In this document: piece by piece, positions 12,396 to 22,808 of the stretch
How positions within the stretch are numbered: position 1 is the stretch's first letter
Layout of the letters: each line of letters opens with the position of its first letter
Assembly (NCBI GenBank): GCA_025454395.1
Contig: JALOOM010000002.1
Location: 62,001 to 126,000 of the forward strand
Origin: Elainella sp. Prado103
GTDB lineage: Bacteria > Cyanobacteriota > Cyanobacteriia > Elainellales > Elainellaceae
Direction of reading: 5' to 3'
DNA length: 64,000 nt
Made by a program: the position numbers and the translations under genes
Notes under the pieces: model-generated
Databases searched by the model: none
Told to the model about the DNA's origin: nothing
Seen by the model: only the letters and a program-made list of their open reading frames with translations

Positions 12396-14747
12396 ATGCT
12401 CGATATCTCTCAACAGCTCGCAATCGAACTTTCTCTTCAACCGTTTCAGGTAGAAAATGCCCTGGCGTTATTGGCGGAAGGCGGTACCGTTCCCTTCATT
12501 GCCCGCTATCGCAAAGAGCGCACGGGTGAAATGAATGAAATACAACTGCGAGACTTGTTCGATCGCTATGCTTACCTGACCGAACTGGAAACCCGCAAAG
12601 CCGCTATTCTCAAGTCGATCGCCGATCAGGGCAAGCTAACCGCAGACCTGGAAGCCAAAATTACCGCCTGTCTGCAAAAAAACGAACTTGAAGATCTCTA
12701 TTTGCCCTATCGCCCCAAACGGCGCACTAAAGCGACGATCGCCCGTGAAAAGGGGTTAGAGCCGCTGGCAACCTGGATCCAGTCTCTCAATCAACCTCAA
12801 GCAGGAGCCGCGCCGCTCTTAGCGGAAGCCGCCCAATATGTTGATGCAGAAAAAGGGGTCAAATCCGCTGAGGAAGCCTTACAGGGGGCATCCGACATCC
12901 TGGCGGAAGAGGTGGCCGAGAAAGCCGAATTACGGGCTTATCTGCGAGATTTCCTGCTGGAATCTGGGGTGTTTGTGTCGCGGATCAAGCCGGATTATCC
13001 GGAAGGCTCCACTAAGTTTGAGATGTACCGCAGCTACCAGTCGCGGGTCAAAACCATTGCTCCTCACAATCTGCTGGCTTTGTATCGCGGTGAAGCGGAA
13101 GGGGTTTTGGAATTCGATCTAGACTTTGATGTCGAGTCCTCGCTGATCTATCTAGAGTCGCAGGAGAGCCGCAGCCAGCAGCGCCCAGTGCGGGAGTTCT
13201 ATCGCCGCATGTTGGAAGATGCCTTTAATCGGCTGATCAAAACTTCGCTGATCAATGAAGTGCGATCCCTGAAAAAGCAGGCGGCTGATGTCGAATCGAT
13301 TAAAACCTTCGAGGCCAATTTACGCGAATTGCTGCTAGCTGCACCGGCCGGCATGAAACCCACTTTGGCGATCGATCCAGGATTCCGCACCGGCTGCAAG
13401 GTGGCAGTGCTAGATCAAACCGGCAAGTTTTTGGATTACCAAACCATCTTTCCCCACCAAGCGGCTGCCCAGCGAGTCCAAGCAGCTAAGACGGTGCAAA
13501 CCCTGATCGAAAAGCATCAGGTGGCTTTGATTGCGATCGGCAACGGCACCGCTAGCCGCGAAACGGACGAGTTTGTCAGCGAAGTGTTGCAGCAACTAGA
13601 CCGTAAACCGATCAAAGTGATCGTGAATGAAGCCGGAGCCTCGGTATATTCGGCCAGCGAGGTGGCCATTGCCGAATTTCCTGATTTTGATGTGACGGTG
13701 CGGGGCGCGATCAGCATTGGGCGCAGATTGCAGGATCCGCTCGCAGAACTGGTGAAGATCGATCCCAAGTCGATCGGGGTGGGACAATACCAGCATGATG
13801 TTGATCAAAAGCTGCTGAAGAAAAAGCTGGATGAAACGGTGGAAAGCTGCGTAAACTACGTCGGTGTAGACTTGAACACAGCTTCAAAAGAACTGCTCAC
13901 CTTTGTCTCCGGCATTAACGCTACCGTTGCGAATAACATTGTGTCCTACCGGAACCAGAATGGTGCGTTTCGCAGTCGGCGCGAGTTGCTAAAAGTGCCC
14001 AAACTGGGCCCGAAAGCCTTCGAGCAGGCTGCCGGTTTTTTGCGGATTCGGGACGGCGAAAATCCGCTCGACAACACGGCCGTTCACCCCGAAAGCTACA
14101 AGGTAGTGCAGTCGATCGCGACCGATTTGCAAGTCCCCTTGAATGCGGTCACGCAGCTCGCCGAGCAGTTGCGCAAAGTAGACTTAAAACGCTATGTCAC
14201 CGAAACGATCGGTGAACCGACCCTGCGCGATATTGTGGCCGAGCTAGAGAAGCCGGGCCGTGATCCCCGGGCTGAGTTCAAGTACGCCACCTTCCAGGCT
14301 GGAATCAAGGAAATTAGCGATCTCAAGCCTGACATGGAGCTAGAAGGCGTGGTCACGAACGTGGCCAACTTTGGGGCTTTTGTGGATATTGGCGTGCATC
14401 AGGATGGCTTGGTGCATGTGTCGCAGTTGGCCGATCGATTTGTCAGCGATCCCAAACAGGTGGTGAAGGTAGGACAGGTAGTGAAGGTGCGGGTGCTGGA
14501 GGTCAACGAAGCCCTGAAACGGATCAGCCTCTCCATGCGTTCTGCAGATGCCTCGCCTCGTGCTGATCGCCCTCAACCCCACTCGTCCGATCGCCCTGCC
14601 AATCCATCCACTGGACATCGATCGGCCAAGCCAACTGGGAATCGATCGCAGTCGGAGCGAAAAACTCCTGCTGAGCCGCCCGCTCCTTCCTCATCTGCTC
14701 CCACCGATCTCGAAGCACTGAAAGCAAAATTTAATCGCAAGCTTTAA
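12396..14747 (+). CDS. tex: Tex family S1 RNA-binding transcription accessory protein
   Basis: MLDISQQLAIELSLQPFQVENALALLAEGGTVPFIARYRKERTGEMNEIQLR...; HhH and S1 domain (LEGVVTNVANFGAFVDIGVHQDGLVHVSQLA). Confidence 0.93.
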   Translation: MLDISQQLAIELSLQPFQVENALALLAEGGTVPFIARYRKERTGEMNEIQLRDLFDRYAYLTELETRKAAILKSIADQGKLTADLEAKITACLQKNELEDLYLPYRPKRRTKATIAREKGLEPLATWIQSLNQPQAGAAPLLAEAAQYVDAEKGVKSAEEALQGASDILAEEVAEKAELRAYLRDFLLESGVFVSRIKPDYPEGSTKFEMYRSYQSRVKTIAPHNLLALYRGEAEGVLEFDLDFDVESSLIYLESQESRSQQRPVREFYRRMLEDAFNRLIKTSLINEVRSLKKQAADVESIKTFEANLRELLLAAPAGMKPTLAIDPGFRTGCKVAVLDQTGKFLDYQTIFPHQAAAQRVQAAKTVQTLIEKHQVALIAIGNGTASRETDEFVSEVLQQLDRKPIKVIVNEAGASVYSASEVAIAEFPDFDVTVRGAISIGRRLQDPLAELVKIDPKSIGVGQYQHDVDQKLLKKKLDETVESCVNYVGVDLNTASKELLTFVSGINATVANNIVSYRNQNGAFRSRRELLKVPKLGPKAFEQAAGFLRIRDGENPLDNTAVHPESYKVVQSIATDLQVPLNAVTQLAEQLRKVDLKRYVTETIGEPTLRDIVAELEKPGRDPRAEFKYATFQAGIKEISDLKPDMELEGVVTNVANFGAFVDIGVHQDGLVHVSQLADRFVSDPKQVVKVGQVVKVRVLEVNEALKRISLSMRSADASPRADRPQPHSSDRPANPSTGHRSAKPTGNRSQSERKTPAEPPAPSSSAPTDLEALKAKFNRKL

Positions 14748-14775
14748 TTTTTAGAGCGGTTCCACAAAACATGAC

Positions 14776-15600
14776 TTAACCCCAACTGACAATCCCTGAC
14801 CATTGCACTTTCTTTTGAGACTCCCGGCGATAAGAGAAAAATCGATCGGGATTTTGGTAGGTACAGTAGGGGGCGATCGCAATTTGATCGGGTTCAATCC
14901 CCAATTGCCGCAACTGAAGCGCGTTGACTTTCCGCACATCGAGCCTGGCCCGACCGGGTTGGGGATCGTCTAGCACAGGAGAATCGGGTAACTGACGTAA
15001 CGTGGCAACTACTGCTTCAACTGGTTGGGTAGGGTCTGGTTGTTCTGGCAAAATGGTTTGCCCGACTTGGGCGGCGACGGTGGTTGAGACTTGATAAACT
15101 TCTCCGGTAATCGCCGGCCCCATGACCACGCGCAAGTCTGGCAGTTGCGATCCCTGGGACTGCATCTGGGCGATCGTTTTGGGTACAATTTGAGCCGCTG
15201 TGCCGCGCCAACCGGCATGAATGGCCGCTACTCGCCCCGTGGCTAGATCACCAATCAGTAAAGGCGTACAGTCTGCCGTACAGGCCCACACAGACTGGTT
15301 TTCCCGACTGGTGAATAATCCATCTGCTTCAGCAAGAGGAACCTCGTCGTTGTCCCGATCCGTCGATCGCACGGGCGGGAGGGAATCCGCATTCAGCACC
15401 TGATCTCCATGCACCTGTTTGACGCGATACACAGTTGCTGCGGGATGGAGGATCTCGATCAAGGCTTCGGGGGGGCGGGGTGCAAACTGCTGGGTGAAAA
15501 AGCCGTGGCTCCAATCGTTCAGGAGGCTACAAGTCAGATAGGGTAAGCCCTGCCAGGTTTGCCAATGCCAGTCTGAAGGCTGGGTAAACGGAGTCTGCAT
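14776..15600 (-). CDS. pgeF: Peptidoglycan editing factor PgeF / YfiH laccase-domain protein
   Basis: VKQVHGDQV, ADCTPLLIGDLATGRVAAIHAGWRGTAAQIV. Likely start at MQTPFTQPSDW (15600); the longer ORF starts at 15663. Confidence 0.9.
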   Translation of the reverse strand: MQTPFTQPSDWHWQTWQGLPYLTCSLLNDWSHGFFTQQFAPRPPEALIEILHPAATVYRVKQVHGDQVLNADSLPPVRSTDRDNDEVPLAEADGLFTSRENQSVWACTADCTPLLIGDLATGRVAAIHAGWRGTAAQIVPKTIAQMQSQGSQLPDLRVVMGPAITGEVYQVSTTVAAQVGQTILPEQPDPTQPVEAVVATLRQLPDSPVLDDPQPGRARLDVRKVNALQLRQLGIEPDQIAIAPYCTYQNPDRFFSYRRESQKKVQWSGIVSWG

Positions 15601-15634
15601 GGGAGAAGTTTGCCTGTTTGAGCGGGTTTGCTTC

Positions 15635-15934
15635 TCACAGCTTAACCCGCAGTGCCGCTTCAATCTGCTGAAAAATTGCCGGTAATGCAGTGGCTTCAGT
15701 GGGTTCAGGCTGGGTCAGATGCGTAGGTGAAGGGTTGGATGCATCAGACTGATGATCAGCCAAAAACTGAAGGGGATTGACCTCAACCGATCGCGTTGTG
15801 AGCAGTACAGGGGTTTGATGCTGCTGATACCAAGTTAGGGCTCCGGTGGTGAGTAGCGTTGCAAGGGCAAACCGCTGGAACATGCGTGATTGGAATGGGT
15901 GAGTTAGGAAGTGCCGCATAAAATCCCCCGCCAA
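15635..15934 (-). CDS. Small hypothetical protein with N-terminal hydrophobic segment
   Basis: 99 aa, MAGDFMRHFLTHPFQSRMFQRFALATLLTTGALTWYQQ...; same strand and directly upstream of pgeF. Confidence 0.45.
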   Translation of the reverse strand: MAGDFMRHFLTHPFQSRMFQRFALATLLTTGALTWYQQHQTPVLLTTRSVEVNPLQFLADHQSDASNPSPTHLTQPEPTEATALPAIFQQIEAALRVKL

Positions 15935-16205
15935 AACCGAGTGCTGTGCTTCCTTCTACGGGGTAAAACGGACTGATTCCTGATGTAAGGACTGCTCTTC
16001 TCGTCATCTTCACGGAGACTTAATCTCAACTTAGAAAATCCCAGATTGACCGATCGGGTTACTCCTGACCCAGGCGATCGATCGCTAAGATGGAAAGCGA
16101 TTGATTGCATGAATTGCTTGCACGAATTGATTGCATGAGTGGTGAAAGACAGACATCTATGATTGAGCTGACCACCGAATGTGCTATTTTTAGGGGCGTT
16201 GTGTA

Positions 16206-17642
16206 ATGGTGTGGAACCTGAAAAGAGGCAAGCCGAGTCGTAAGTTAGACAGGCTTGATGTTGAACCTCGTGCTAAGCATTCACTGCCCATTGTTGTCTG
16301 TGAGGATGCCGGAATGACTCAGCCTTGTCCATTGATCAAGATCAAATTGGTCAAATCGACACATAAATCTGATCGCCATTTATCTTGGCTCTGGCTCAGT
16401 GGATTGTGCTGGCTGGGGAGTAGTCTAGGTGGGGCGGCTTGGGCCCAGACGACACCGGAGATGATAGTACCGAGTGCGGAAGAACTATTGCCGGTTGAAT
16501 CGATCGAGACCCCTCCTCCGGTTGAATCTCCAGAAATGTATGCTGAACCAGCGGTGGAACCTCCTCCCTCTACAGAGCCGATCGAACCGGCGATCGAGCC
16601 ACCGAGTCGATCGGTTGATCTAGAGCTGATTAGCCCCGTCGAAGATGCCAATGGTTCCCCACCTTTGGTGACCCCCAATTTGGAAACTCAGGCAGAAGCA
16701 GCATTTGGTGAATCCCCCGCTCAATCCTCGGCTGGCTTTGGGGCTGGCTTTGGGGCTGGCTTTGGCAGTTTCATCGATCAAACCCCCTATTCGTTGGGTG
16801 CCACAGATAATCCGAATGTCGTGATTTCAGAGCGCTCAACCGGCTGTGAAGCAACAGTTCAGCTCGGACAGGCGGTTTCGGGCGGACTTTGTTCTTTTAC
16901 GCAAGAATATGCTGCCGAACAGATGGGAGTAACGATCGGTGGATCAAACGGTGAATTTAGTTTGGGGGTGGTGTATAGCGGAGGTCGTACTACTCCTGCC
17001 GGTCGCGACTACTACAATTTGACGATTCGCCCACCTGCGCGCCTCACGAGTGGTAATCTCGGCTTACTCTTTCCTTTGTCGATCCCGGCTGCCATTACCT
17101 CAGCATTCGGTTGGCGTATCCATCCGGTCATTGGCAATAGTCGGTTTCACTCTGGGACTGATTTAGGTGCTCCCCACGGTACGCCGGTCTTGGCGGCCTT
17201 CTCTGGCAAGGTGGCAGTGGCTGATTTTATGGGAGGCTACGGGCTCACAGTCGTGCTGCAACATCAAAACAGCACCGAAGAAACCCTGTATGGGCACTTG
17301 TCAGAGATTTTTGTCAAGCCTGGTGAAGAGGTCAAACAAGGCGAAGTGATCGGTCGGGTCGGCAGCACAGGGCTTTCAACCGGGCCACACCTCCACTTTG
17401 AGTTTCGTAAACAAACCCCGGATGGTTGGGTTGTGATGGATGCAGGCAGTACGCTTGAATATGCGCTCTCCCAGTTTATGAATGCCTTGAAATTGGGTTT
17501 AGCCTATCCACCAAAGCTGGCTCTGCTCCAGTCCACTAGCTTTAGCAAAGCCCTGGAAATGGCCAATACCAAGAACGCTCCTGACTCTTCTGCTTCAGAG
17601 GCTGACCTGAGATCGGCTGTAGCCGCTCCGGAACTGAGATAA
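16206..17642 (+). CDS. M23 family metallopeptidase (murein hydrolase)
   Basis: ITSAFGWRIHPVIGNSRFHSGTDLGAPHGTPVLAAFSGKV...GLSTGPHLHFEFRK. Confidence 0.92.
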   Translation: MVWNLKRGKPSRKLDRLDVEPRAKHSLPIVVCEDAGMTQPCPLIKIKLVKSTHKSDRHLSWLWLSGLCWLGSSLGGAAWAQTTPEMIVPSAEELLPVESIETPPPVESPEMYAEPAVEPPPSTEPIEPAIEPPSRSVDLELISPVEDANGSPPLVTPNLETQAEAAFGESPAQSSAGFGAGFGAGFGSFIDQTPYSLGATDNPNVVISERSTGCEATVQLGQAVSGGLCSFTQEYAAEQMGVTIGGSNGEFSLGVVYSGGRTTPAGRDYYNLTIRPPARLTSGNLGLLFPLSIPAAITSAFGWRIHPVIGNSRFHSGTDLGAPHGTPVLAAFSGKVAVADFMGGYGLTVVLQHQNSTEETLYGHLSEIFVKPGEEVKQGEVIGRVGSTGLSTGPHLHFEFRKQTPDGWVVMDAGSTLEYALSQFMNALKLGLAYPPKLALLQSTSFSKALEMANTKNAPDSSASEADLRSAVAAPELR

Positions 17643-17658
17643 GATCAAACAGTGATGG

Positions 17659-17970
17659 ATGAAGGTAATGCAATTGTCTATGACTGCTCCAACGATCGCC
17701 GCTTGGGTGCTGGGCCCGTTACTGGGCGGGATGATTTTCTTATTTATCTTTCGGATCGTGTTGACCTGGTATCCCCAAGTGGATGTGCAGAAGTTTCCGT
17801 TCAGTTTAGTATTTTGGCCAACAGAACCGTTCCTGTTGCCGCTACGCCAGGTGATCCCGCCGATCGGGGGCGTGGATATCACACCGATCATCGGAGTCGG
17901 CGTATTTAGCTTTCTCCGGGAGATCTTGCTAGGGCAACAGGGATTGCTCACTCTGCTCAACCATGTTTGA
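17659..17970 (+). CDS. YggT family membrane protein
   Basis: 103 aa, IFRIVLTWYPQVDVQKFPFSLVFWPTEPFLLPLRQVIPPIGGVDITPII. Confidence 0.88.
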   Translation: MKVMQLSMTAPTIAAWVLGPLLGGMIFLFIFRIVLTWYPQVDVQKFPFSLVFWPTEPFLLPLRQVIPPIGGVDITPIIGVGVFSFLREILLGQQGLLTLLNHV

Positions 17971-17988
17971 TGGATTAATTGGCATGGG

Positions 17989-18897
17989 CTATTTCAGGCT
18001 CAGCTTGCGTAAGGCTCTTTGCCAGAACTGAGGTTTCGGTGAGGCCGGTACGGGCTGCATTGAGGGCTTTGCTTCGTTGAGATAGCGATAATGGGCCCAA
18101 ATTTCCCAATAGGGGCAGCCTGGTTCAATGCGAATCCCCGCCCAGTGTAGATATTGCAGAGGTTGGTTGACTTTGGGATCGATCAATCGATCGCCAGATT
18201 GCCAGAAATGCTGGCTACCGGCCCAGTTGCCAGGTGCCTTTTCCGAACGACGAACGAGATTCAGGCGTTTCGGGAAGCGACTCAGGACGGTGTAATTGAG
18301 GATCGGTTGATCCGAGGTTTTTTGAGAAAAGTCGAAATACTCCGGGTGAGCTGCACATTCTGCGAAGATTTCACCCAGATCTGCCTCACTGATCACCCCT
18401 TTTTTGCTGCCCCAAAAGCCTGAGTTAAACACGTCCTGGCAATCGGTAGCACTCAAAACACCAGATTCAATCACAGCCGGGGTAAACACATTGGTGAGTC
18501 CGGTCGTATGCTGGTAATCGCAGCAGATAAAATCGTAGGTTTCTAATTCGTTCAGGTGATCGGCAATTTTCTCAAATACGACTACATCGGTGTCAATATA
18601 AAGGAACCGATCGAATTCACCAAACCAGCAGGCAAACTTACGAACAACGTTCGGCCGCGCAAAGAAACCATTGCCAAAAGTCTGTTGAAGTTGTGCTGTG
18701 AGGCGATCGATAAACTCCAGATCGGCAAATACGGTGACTCCGTAGGGCTTCAATACTTCAGCAATCTGGTGATACTGATCGTTATAGGGGATCATCACCA
18801 CGGGTGTTTCAGGATCGTAAAACCGAATGCTTTTGATCAGTGCAATCGTCTGTTCGGTTACCCGATCGTTCGCAGTAATGTAGATACCACGCTTCAT
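17989..18897 (-). CDS. Npun_R2821/Npun_R2823-like (GT8-like) protein
   Basis: MKRGIYITANDRVTEQTIALIKSIRFYDPETPVVMIPYND..., FLYIDTDVVVFEKI (DxD-like). Confidence 0.75.
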   Translation of the reverse strand: MKRGIYITANDRVTEQTIALIKSIRFYDPETPVVMIPYNDQYHQIAEVLKPYGVTVFADLEFIDRLTAQLQQTFGNGFFARPNVVRKFACWFGEFDRFLYIDTDVVVFEKIADHLNELETYDFICCDYQHTTGLTNVFTPAVIESGVLSATDCQDVFNSGFWGSKKGVISEADLGEIFAECAAHPEYFDFSQKTSDQPILNYTVLSRFPKRLNLVRRSEKAPGNWAGSQHFWQSGDRLIDPKVNQPLQYLHWAGIRIEPGCPYWEIWAHYRYLNEAKPSMQPVPASPKPQFWQRALRKLSLK

Positions 18898-18959
18898 GAA
18901 ATTATCCTCGTAAATAAACCTGCTATGGGGTGGTGGGTTGAAGATTCCTGAGCCAAAAA

Positions 18960-19964
18960 TTAGCGAGCAGAGGCAAGACCGAGCTTACGCAGTAGCCGAT
19001 CGGAAAAACTGGGTGGGGCGTTGTAAGCCACTGGTTTACCCACTAACATCGGGCGAGCTTCGTGCAGAAACCGATAGTGCAAAAATAGCTCGCGGTAGGG
19101 AAAATCAATGTTCTCTCCGGCGCAGACAGCTCGAAAGAGGCGGCTAGATAATCCAATGTAATGCAGGTAAGTCAGGGCGGCTTCCCGATCGTAGAGGCGG
19201 TCATCCCGCATGTGAAAATGGCTCGAGGTGACCGAGTTACCAGCTCGCTGACTCACTGGCAGATGAAGCGCTAGATTATGAACTCCCACCTTGCTGCGGA
19301 GTGCCATATAGTTCAGCACGGACTGATTGGGGGCTCCCATGTAAAGCAATTCAGCATCCCCAGATGCAAGTTGTTCTACTAGCCAATCTCGTTGTTCCGT
19401 TGGGAAAAGACCGCGTTTAGAGGCGTAGCAACCGGCGCAGAAAATTTCTGACTCAACCTGTTCGTGCGGAAACTGCTGCCACAACCGATCGGATTGAACA
19501 TTGAAAATATGGGCCGGATCCTTGAACTGAAAGTCATACACCACAAAGTCATGCTGGTCGAGGGCTGTGAAGAAGACTTCCAGCGAACTGAGCACCAATG
19601 TATCTGCATCCAAATAAATGAAGCGATCGAACGGTGCAGCAAAGTCAAAAGCTGCATAACGATGGTTGGATCCCAGCCGATAGACCCCGTTGATTCCTTG
19701 GGCTTGCCAAGTAGTGAGCGCAGATGGGTGGGTTTGCCAGACGCGGGTTGAGAAGTCTTCCCAGCGTCCAAAAATTTCTGGATCGTCCATCAGCGTTACA
19801 TGCGGACGAGATGCCACAATTTCACGCACCCGCTCAATTCGATCGTCGAAAGCAATCACACAAACGGGATAGGGTTTGCCTGCATTAACTTCAATACTGT
19901 TGAGGAGTGCCATCAGTTGATCCGCAACCCCATCGTTGGCTAGCGTATAAATTCCGTCGATCAT
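18960..19964 (-). CDS. Npun_R2821/Npun_R2823-like (GT8-like) protein, tandem paralogue
   Basis: MIDGIYTLANDGVADQLMALLNSIEVNAGKPYPVCVIAFDDRI..., FIYLDADTLVLSSLEVF. Confidence 0.75.
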   Translation of the reverse strand: MIDGIYTLANDGVADQLMALLNSIEVNAGKPYPVCVIAFDDRIERVREIVASRPHVTLMDDPEIFGRWEDFSTRVWQTHPSALTTWQAQGINGVYRLGSNHRYAAFDFAAPFDRFIYLDADTLVLSSLEVFFTALDQHDFVVYDFQFKDPAHIFNVQSDRLWQQFPHEQVESEIFCAGCYASKRGLFPTEQRDWLVEQLASGDAELLYMGAPNQSVLNYMALRSKVGVHNLALHLPVSQRAGNSVTSSHFHMRDDRLYDREAALTYLHYIGLSSRLFRAVCAGENIDFPYRELFLHYRFLHEARPMLVGKPVAYNAPPSFSDRLLRKLGLASAR

Positions 19965-20186
19965 GGCAAATAAAAATTAAGAAAGGACACAAGAAAGAAC
20001 AAACCAAAAACAGGAAATCAGCAGCAGAAAATCAACAGCAGAAAATCAGGAAACTAATTCACTGACCAGAGAACATGAGGCTAGACAACGTTGGGCGATA
20101 TCTTGACCTTGAACGTCTCAGCCTTCTATGTCTTAGGAACCAGAATTCATTAAAATTGCTGCCAAAAGTTGGGGCACCAGGTACTT

Positions 20187-21143
20187 CTACAACTCGATGT
20201 CTGCCACAAATTCGGATAACCAATTGACTAGATTCAGCTTGTGCAAAATAATCTGGCGAGCTTCAGCAATTGCATCTCGAGCGGCATACCAGGCATCAGG
20301 ACTAGAAATCACTTCCCGAATGTAAGCCATCCCTTGCTCATCAAAGCTGGGTAAACGCAAGAAACTACCTGGTGGCAGTAATTGATCGGCTGCTGCCCCC
20401 CCGTAATAGATCGGTAAACACCAGGACAACAGGGCATCCCATAACTTCTCACTGACATACCAGCGATTATCAGCATAGTTTTCGATCGCCAAGTTGTAGT
20501 AGTAAGGAGCCATGGCGTGCCACTTATTGGCTAACATTCCGTAGGATTTTGACCAATCAGGCAAGCCACGACCATACAGATCAAAATCCAAATGATTCTC
20601 CTGGAGGCATTTCAGAAAATTAAGGCGGGTGCGATGATGGGCAGTGCGATCGATCCCCGATGTAATCCAGGAACAAGTATGAGTTTTTGTGGGAATGGGA
20701 GCCTGATTTAACTCCTGGAAGGATCGCCCCACATACCAGATGGCTGGCATATAGTTGGGCATGGGAGCCAAGTCATCCGGACCAGAAACGTAGCCACAGT
20801 AGCGTTGAGCCGTGGCATAATCGGCCGAGCGTTTTGCCAAGAGTTCGGGAAAAGGCGGTTCTCGCACCAGGGAAATCACTCGTTCTTTGGGCAAGTGCCG
20901 CAATTTGGACTGAATCTGGGCTGTTGGATCGACGGGTTTCTGAAACCGCTTCAACCAACCTTTGCCAGGAGTAGGCTGGAAATCATGAAAATTGTAGAGC
21001 AACAAAACATCAGGCTGGGGGGCATTGGCGAGCATTTGCACATTGCCCCAGATCCCAAAATGCTCCGGTGTCTGATTCCACATCCAGTCACGCTGAGTCA
21101 GCCCCTGGTAAGAGGAGATCATGCCGATAATTTTTTTGCCCAT
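20187..21143 (-). CDS. GT10 (fucosyltransferase)-like glycosyltransferase
   Basis: FDLYGRGLPDW..., YNLAIENYADNRWYVSEKLWDALLSWCLPIYYGGAAADQLLPPGSFLRL, typical of the GT10 C-terminal domain. Confidence 0.8.
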   Translation of the reverse strand: MGKKIIGMISSYQGLTQRDWMWNQTPEHFGIWGNVQMLANAPQPDVLLLYNFHDFQPTPGKGWLKRFQKPVDPTAQIQSKLRHLPKERVISLVREPPFPELLAKRSADYATAQRYCGYVSGPDDLAPMPNYMPAIWYVGRSFQELNQAPIPTKTHTCSWITSGIDRTAHHRTRLNFLKCLQENHLDFDLYGRGLPDWSKSYGMLANKWHAMAPYYYNLAIENYADNRWYVSEKLWDALLSWCLPIYYGGAAADQLLPPGSFLRLPSFDEQGMAYIREVISSPDAWYAARDAIAEARQIILHKLNLVNWLSEFVADIEL

Positions 21144-21352
21144 GAGCAGCAGGGAATTGGTAAAGGTTAAAGATTATCCGGGTCAGTGAATCCAGTCCGT
21201 GCAATGGCTAGATCATATTCATTGAGGATCCAGACCATGCTTCGGCTGAGATGAATCACTCGTAGAGTTCCCTCAAAACTGCACCTGTGCAACAACTCTT
21301 CTAGCTGCGGCAATGAATGGATTAGCCTGATTTTCGCCAGTCGTGAGGCTAC

Positions 21353-22405
21353 TTAACCGCCCGTGGGTCGGATATCTACCATTTTCTCGGCACGAATCAG
21401 CTTGCGATCGGCAATTTTCTGAACGGCTTCAATCAGGGATCGGGTTTGTTGAGTGCCTGGGGAGGCTTCAAACCGGGTGGGAAACTTACCCCGAGCAATC
21501 ATCCGAAGTCCTAACGGCGTTAAGCTCGATAACCCTTGCCAATCCCGAAACGAGTTACCTACGACTTTCAAGCCAAAGAGTCGTTCGTCAATCCACCCGC
21601 CCTGTTTGACCAACTCAATTAAAACTTTGCGATGCCGGATCGATCGGCTATCGGTCGCAGATTTGCGGCTCAAGATTTCATTTTTAATTTTGCTGATCTG
21701 CTCCATTGGCTCAACCCCCATGGGACAGACCGCATTACAGTAATAGCAGCGAGTACAGCCCCAAACACCTTGGGTACCTTCGTTATAGCGTTCCAGTCGC
21801 TGTTCAGTCTGGCTATCTCGTGAATCGATAATGGTGCGATAGGCCTTGGCGAGCGCATGAGGGCCCACAAAATCAGGATTGACTTCACGAGCATTACATT
21901 CGGAGTAGCAGGCTCCACAAAGAATGCAATTCCCCATTTGATTGAGCCGATCCCGCTCCTCTGGAGTTTGCAGAAATTCCCGTTCGGGTACTTGGCGGGC
22001 GCTGGTGCTGACGAAGGGATCGATCGCCTGCAAGGTATCCCAAAAGCTTTTCATTTCTACTACCAGGTCTTTGATCACCGGCATATTGCCCATGGGAGCG
22101 ATCGTTAAGGTAGGAAGGAGATCGGGGTTGGCGGGAGTAGCACTGGCAATCGCAGCAAGACGGGCAACCTCACTGCCAACATTTTCTTTGCACGCCAAGG
22201 CCGATCGACCATTAATTCGCATACTGCAACTGCCGCAGATTGTATTCCGGCAATTTTTCCGAAATGCCAGGGTACCATCCTGCTGCCATTTAATTTGGTT
22301 TAAACAGTCAAGAATAGTACTGCTGGGATCGACCTCTAAGCGGTAGGTTTGGATCCGAGGAGCAGTATTAGAGGTTTGGCGAATGATCTGAAACTGGACT
22401 TCCAT
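21353..22405 (-). CDS. sdhB: Succinate dehydrogenase/fumarate reductase iron-sulfur subunit
   Basis: FRKNCRNTICGSCSMRINGRSALACK, CILCGACYSECNA, CTRCYYCNAVCPMGV. Confidence 0.93.
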   Translation of the reverse strand: MEVQFQIIRQTSNTAPRIQTYRLEVDPSSTILDCLNQIKWQQDGTLAFRKNCRNTICGSCSMRINGRSALACKENVGSEVARLAAIASATPANPDLLPTLTIAPMGNMPVIKDLVVEMKSFWDTLQAIDPFVSTSARQVPEREFLQTPEERDRLNQMGNCILCGACYSECNAREVNPDFVGPHALAKAYRTIIDSRDSQTEQRLERYNEGTQGVWGCTRCYYCNAVCPMGVEPMEQISKIKNEILSRKSATDSRSIRHRKVLIELVKQGGWIDERLFGLKVVGNSFRDWQGLSSLTPLGLRMIARGKFPTRFEASPGTQQTRSLIEAVQKIADRKLIRAEKMVDIRPTGG

Positions 22406-22566
22406 AGCAAAGAAATTGGCTGGGAGGGAGGCTAACGTTGTCTCTTTTCAGTCTAGACTCAAACCTTAGAGCCGAGACGGCGTTGAAATCAAACATTTGA
22501 CAGTTTACAGAATTTCATGTAGCAAATCACTGCTATGATCTCTTAGAAAAATCGGGCAGATAGAGT

Positions 22567-22794
22567 GTGGTTGATATTAAGACTGAAATTTCCAGATCGT
22601 TTTTCAACGCACATCAAAAAGCCGCTTGTAAACAAGGACTTGTATTTCTTGAGAAGTTCATGAGAAGTTTCAGTGAACTTAATTCAGTGAACCCAGAACT
22701 CGTAAAAGTTATGGCTGAATCAGACAAATTTAAAGCTATATTTTTAGATAAAACTGACGGTGAATCTTTGCTGGGTCGTCTAAAGGATCGATGA
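22567..22794 (+). CDS. Small hypothetical protein directly upstream of cyAbrB
   Basis: 75 aa, GTG start, 14 bp before the cyAbrB ATG, same strand. Confidence 0.5.
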   Translation: MVDIKTEISRSFFNAHQKAACKQGLVFLEKFMRSFSELNSVNPELVKVMAESDKFKAIFLDKTDGESLLGRLKDR

Positions 22795-22808
22795 AAAATT
22801 AGGAAGCA

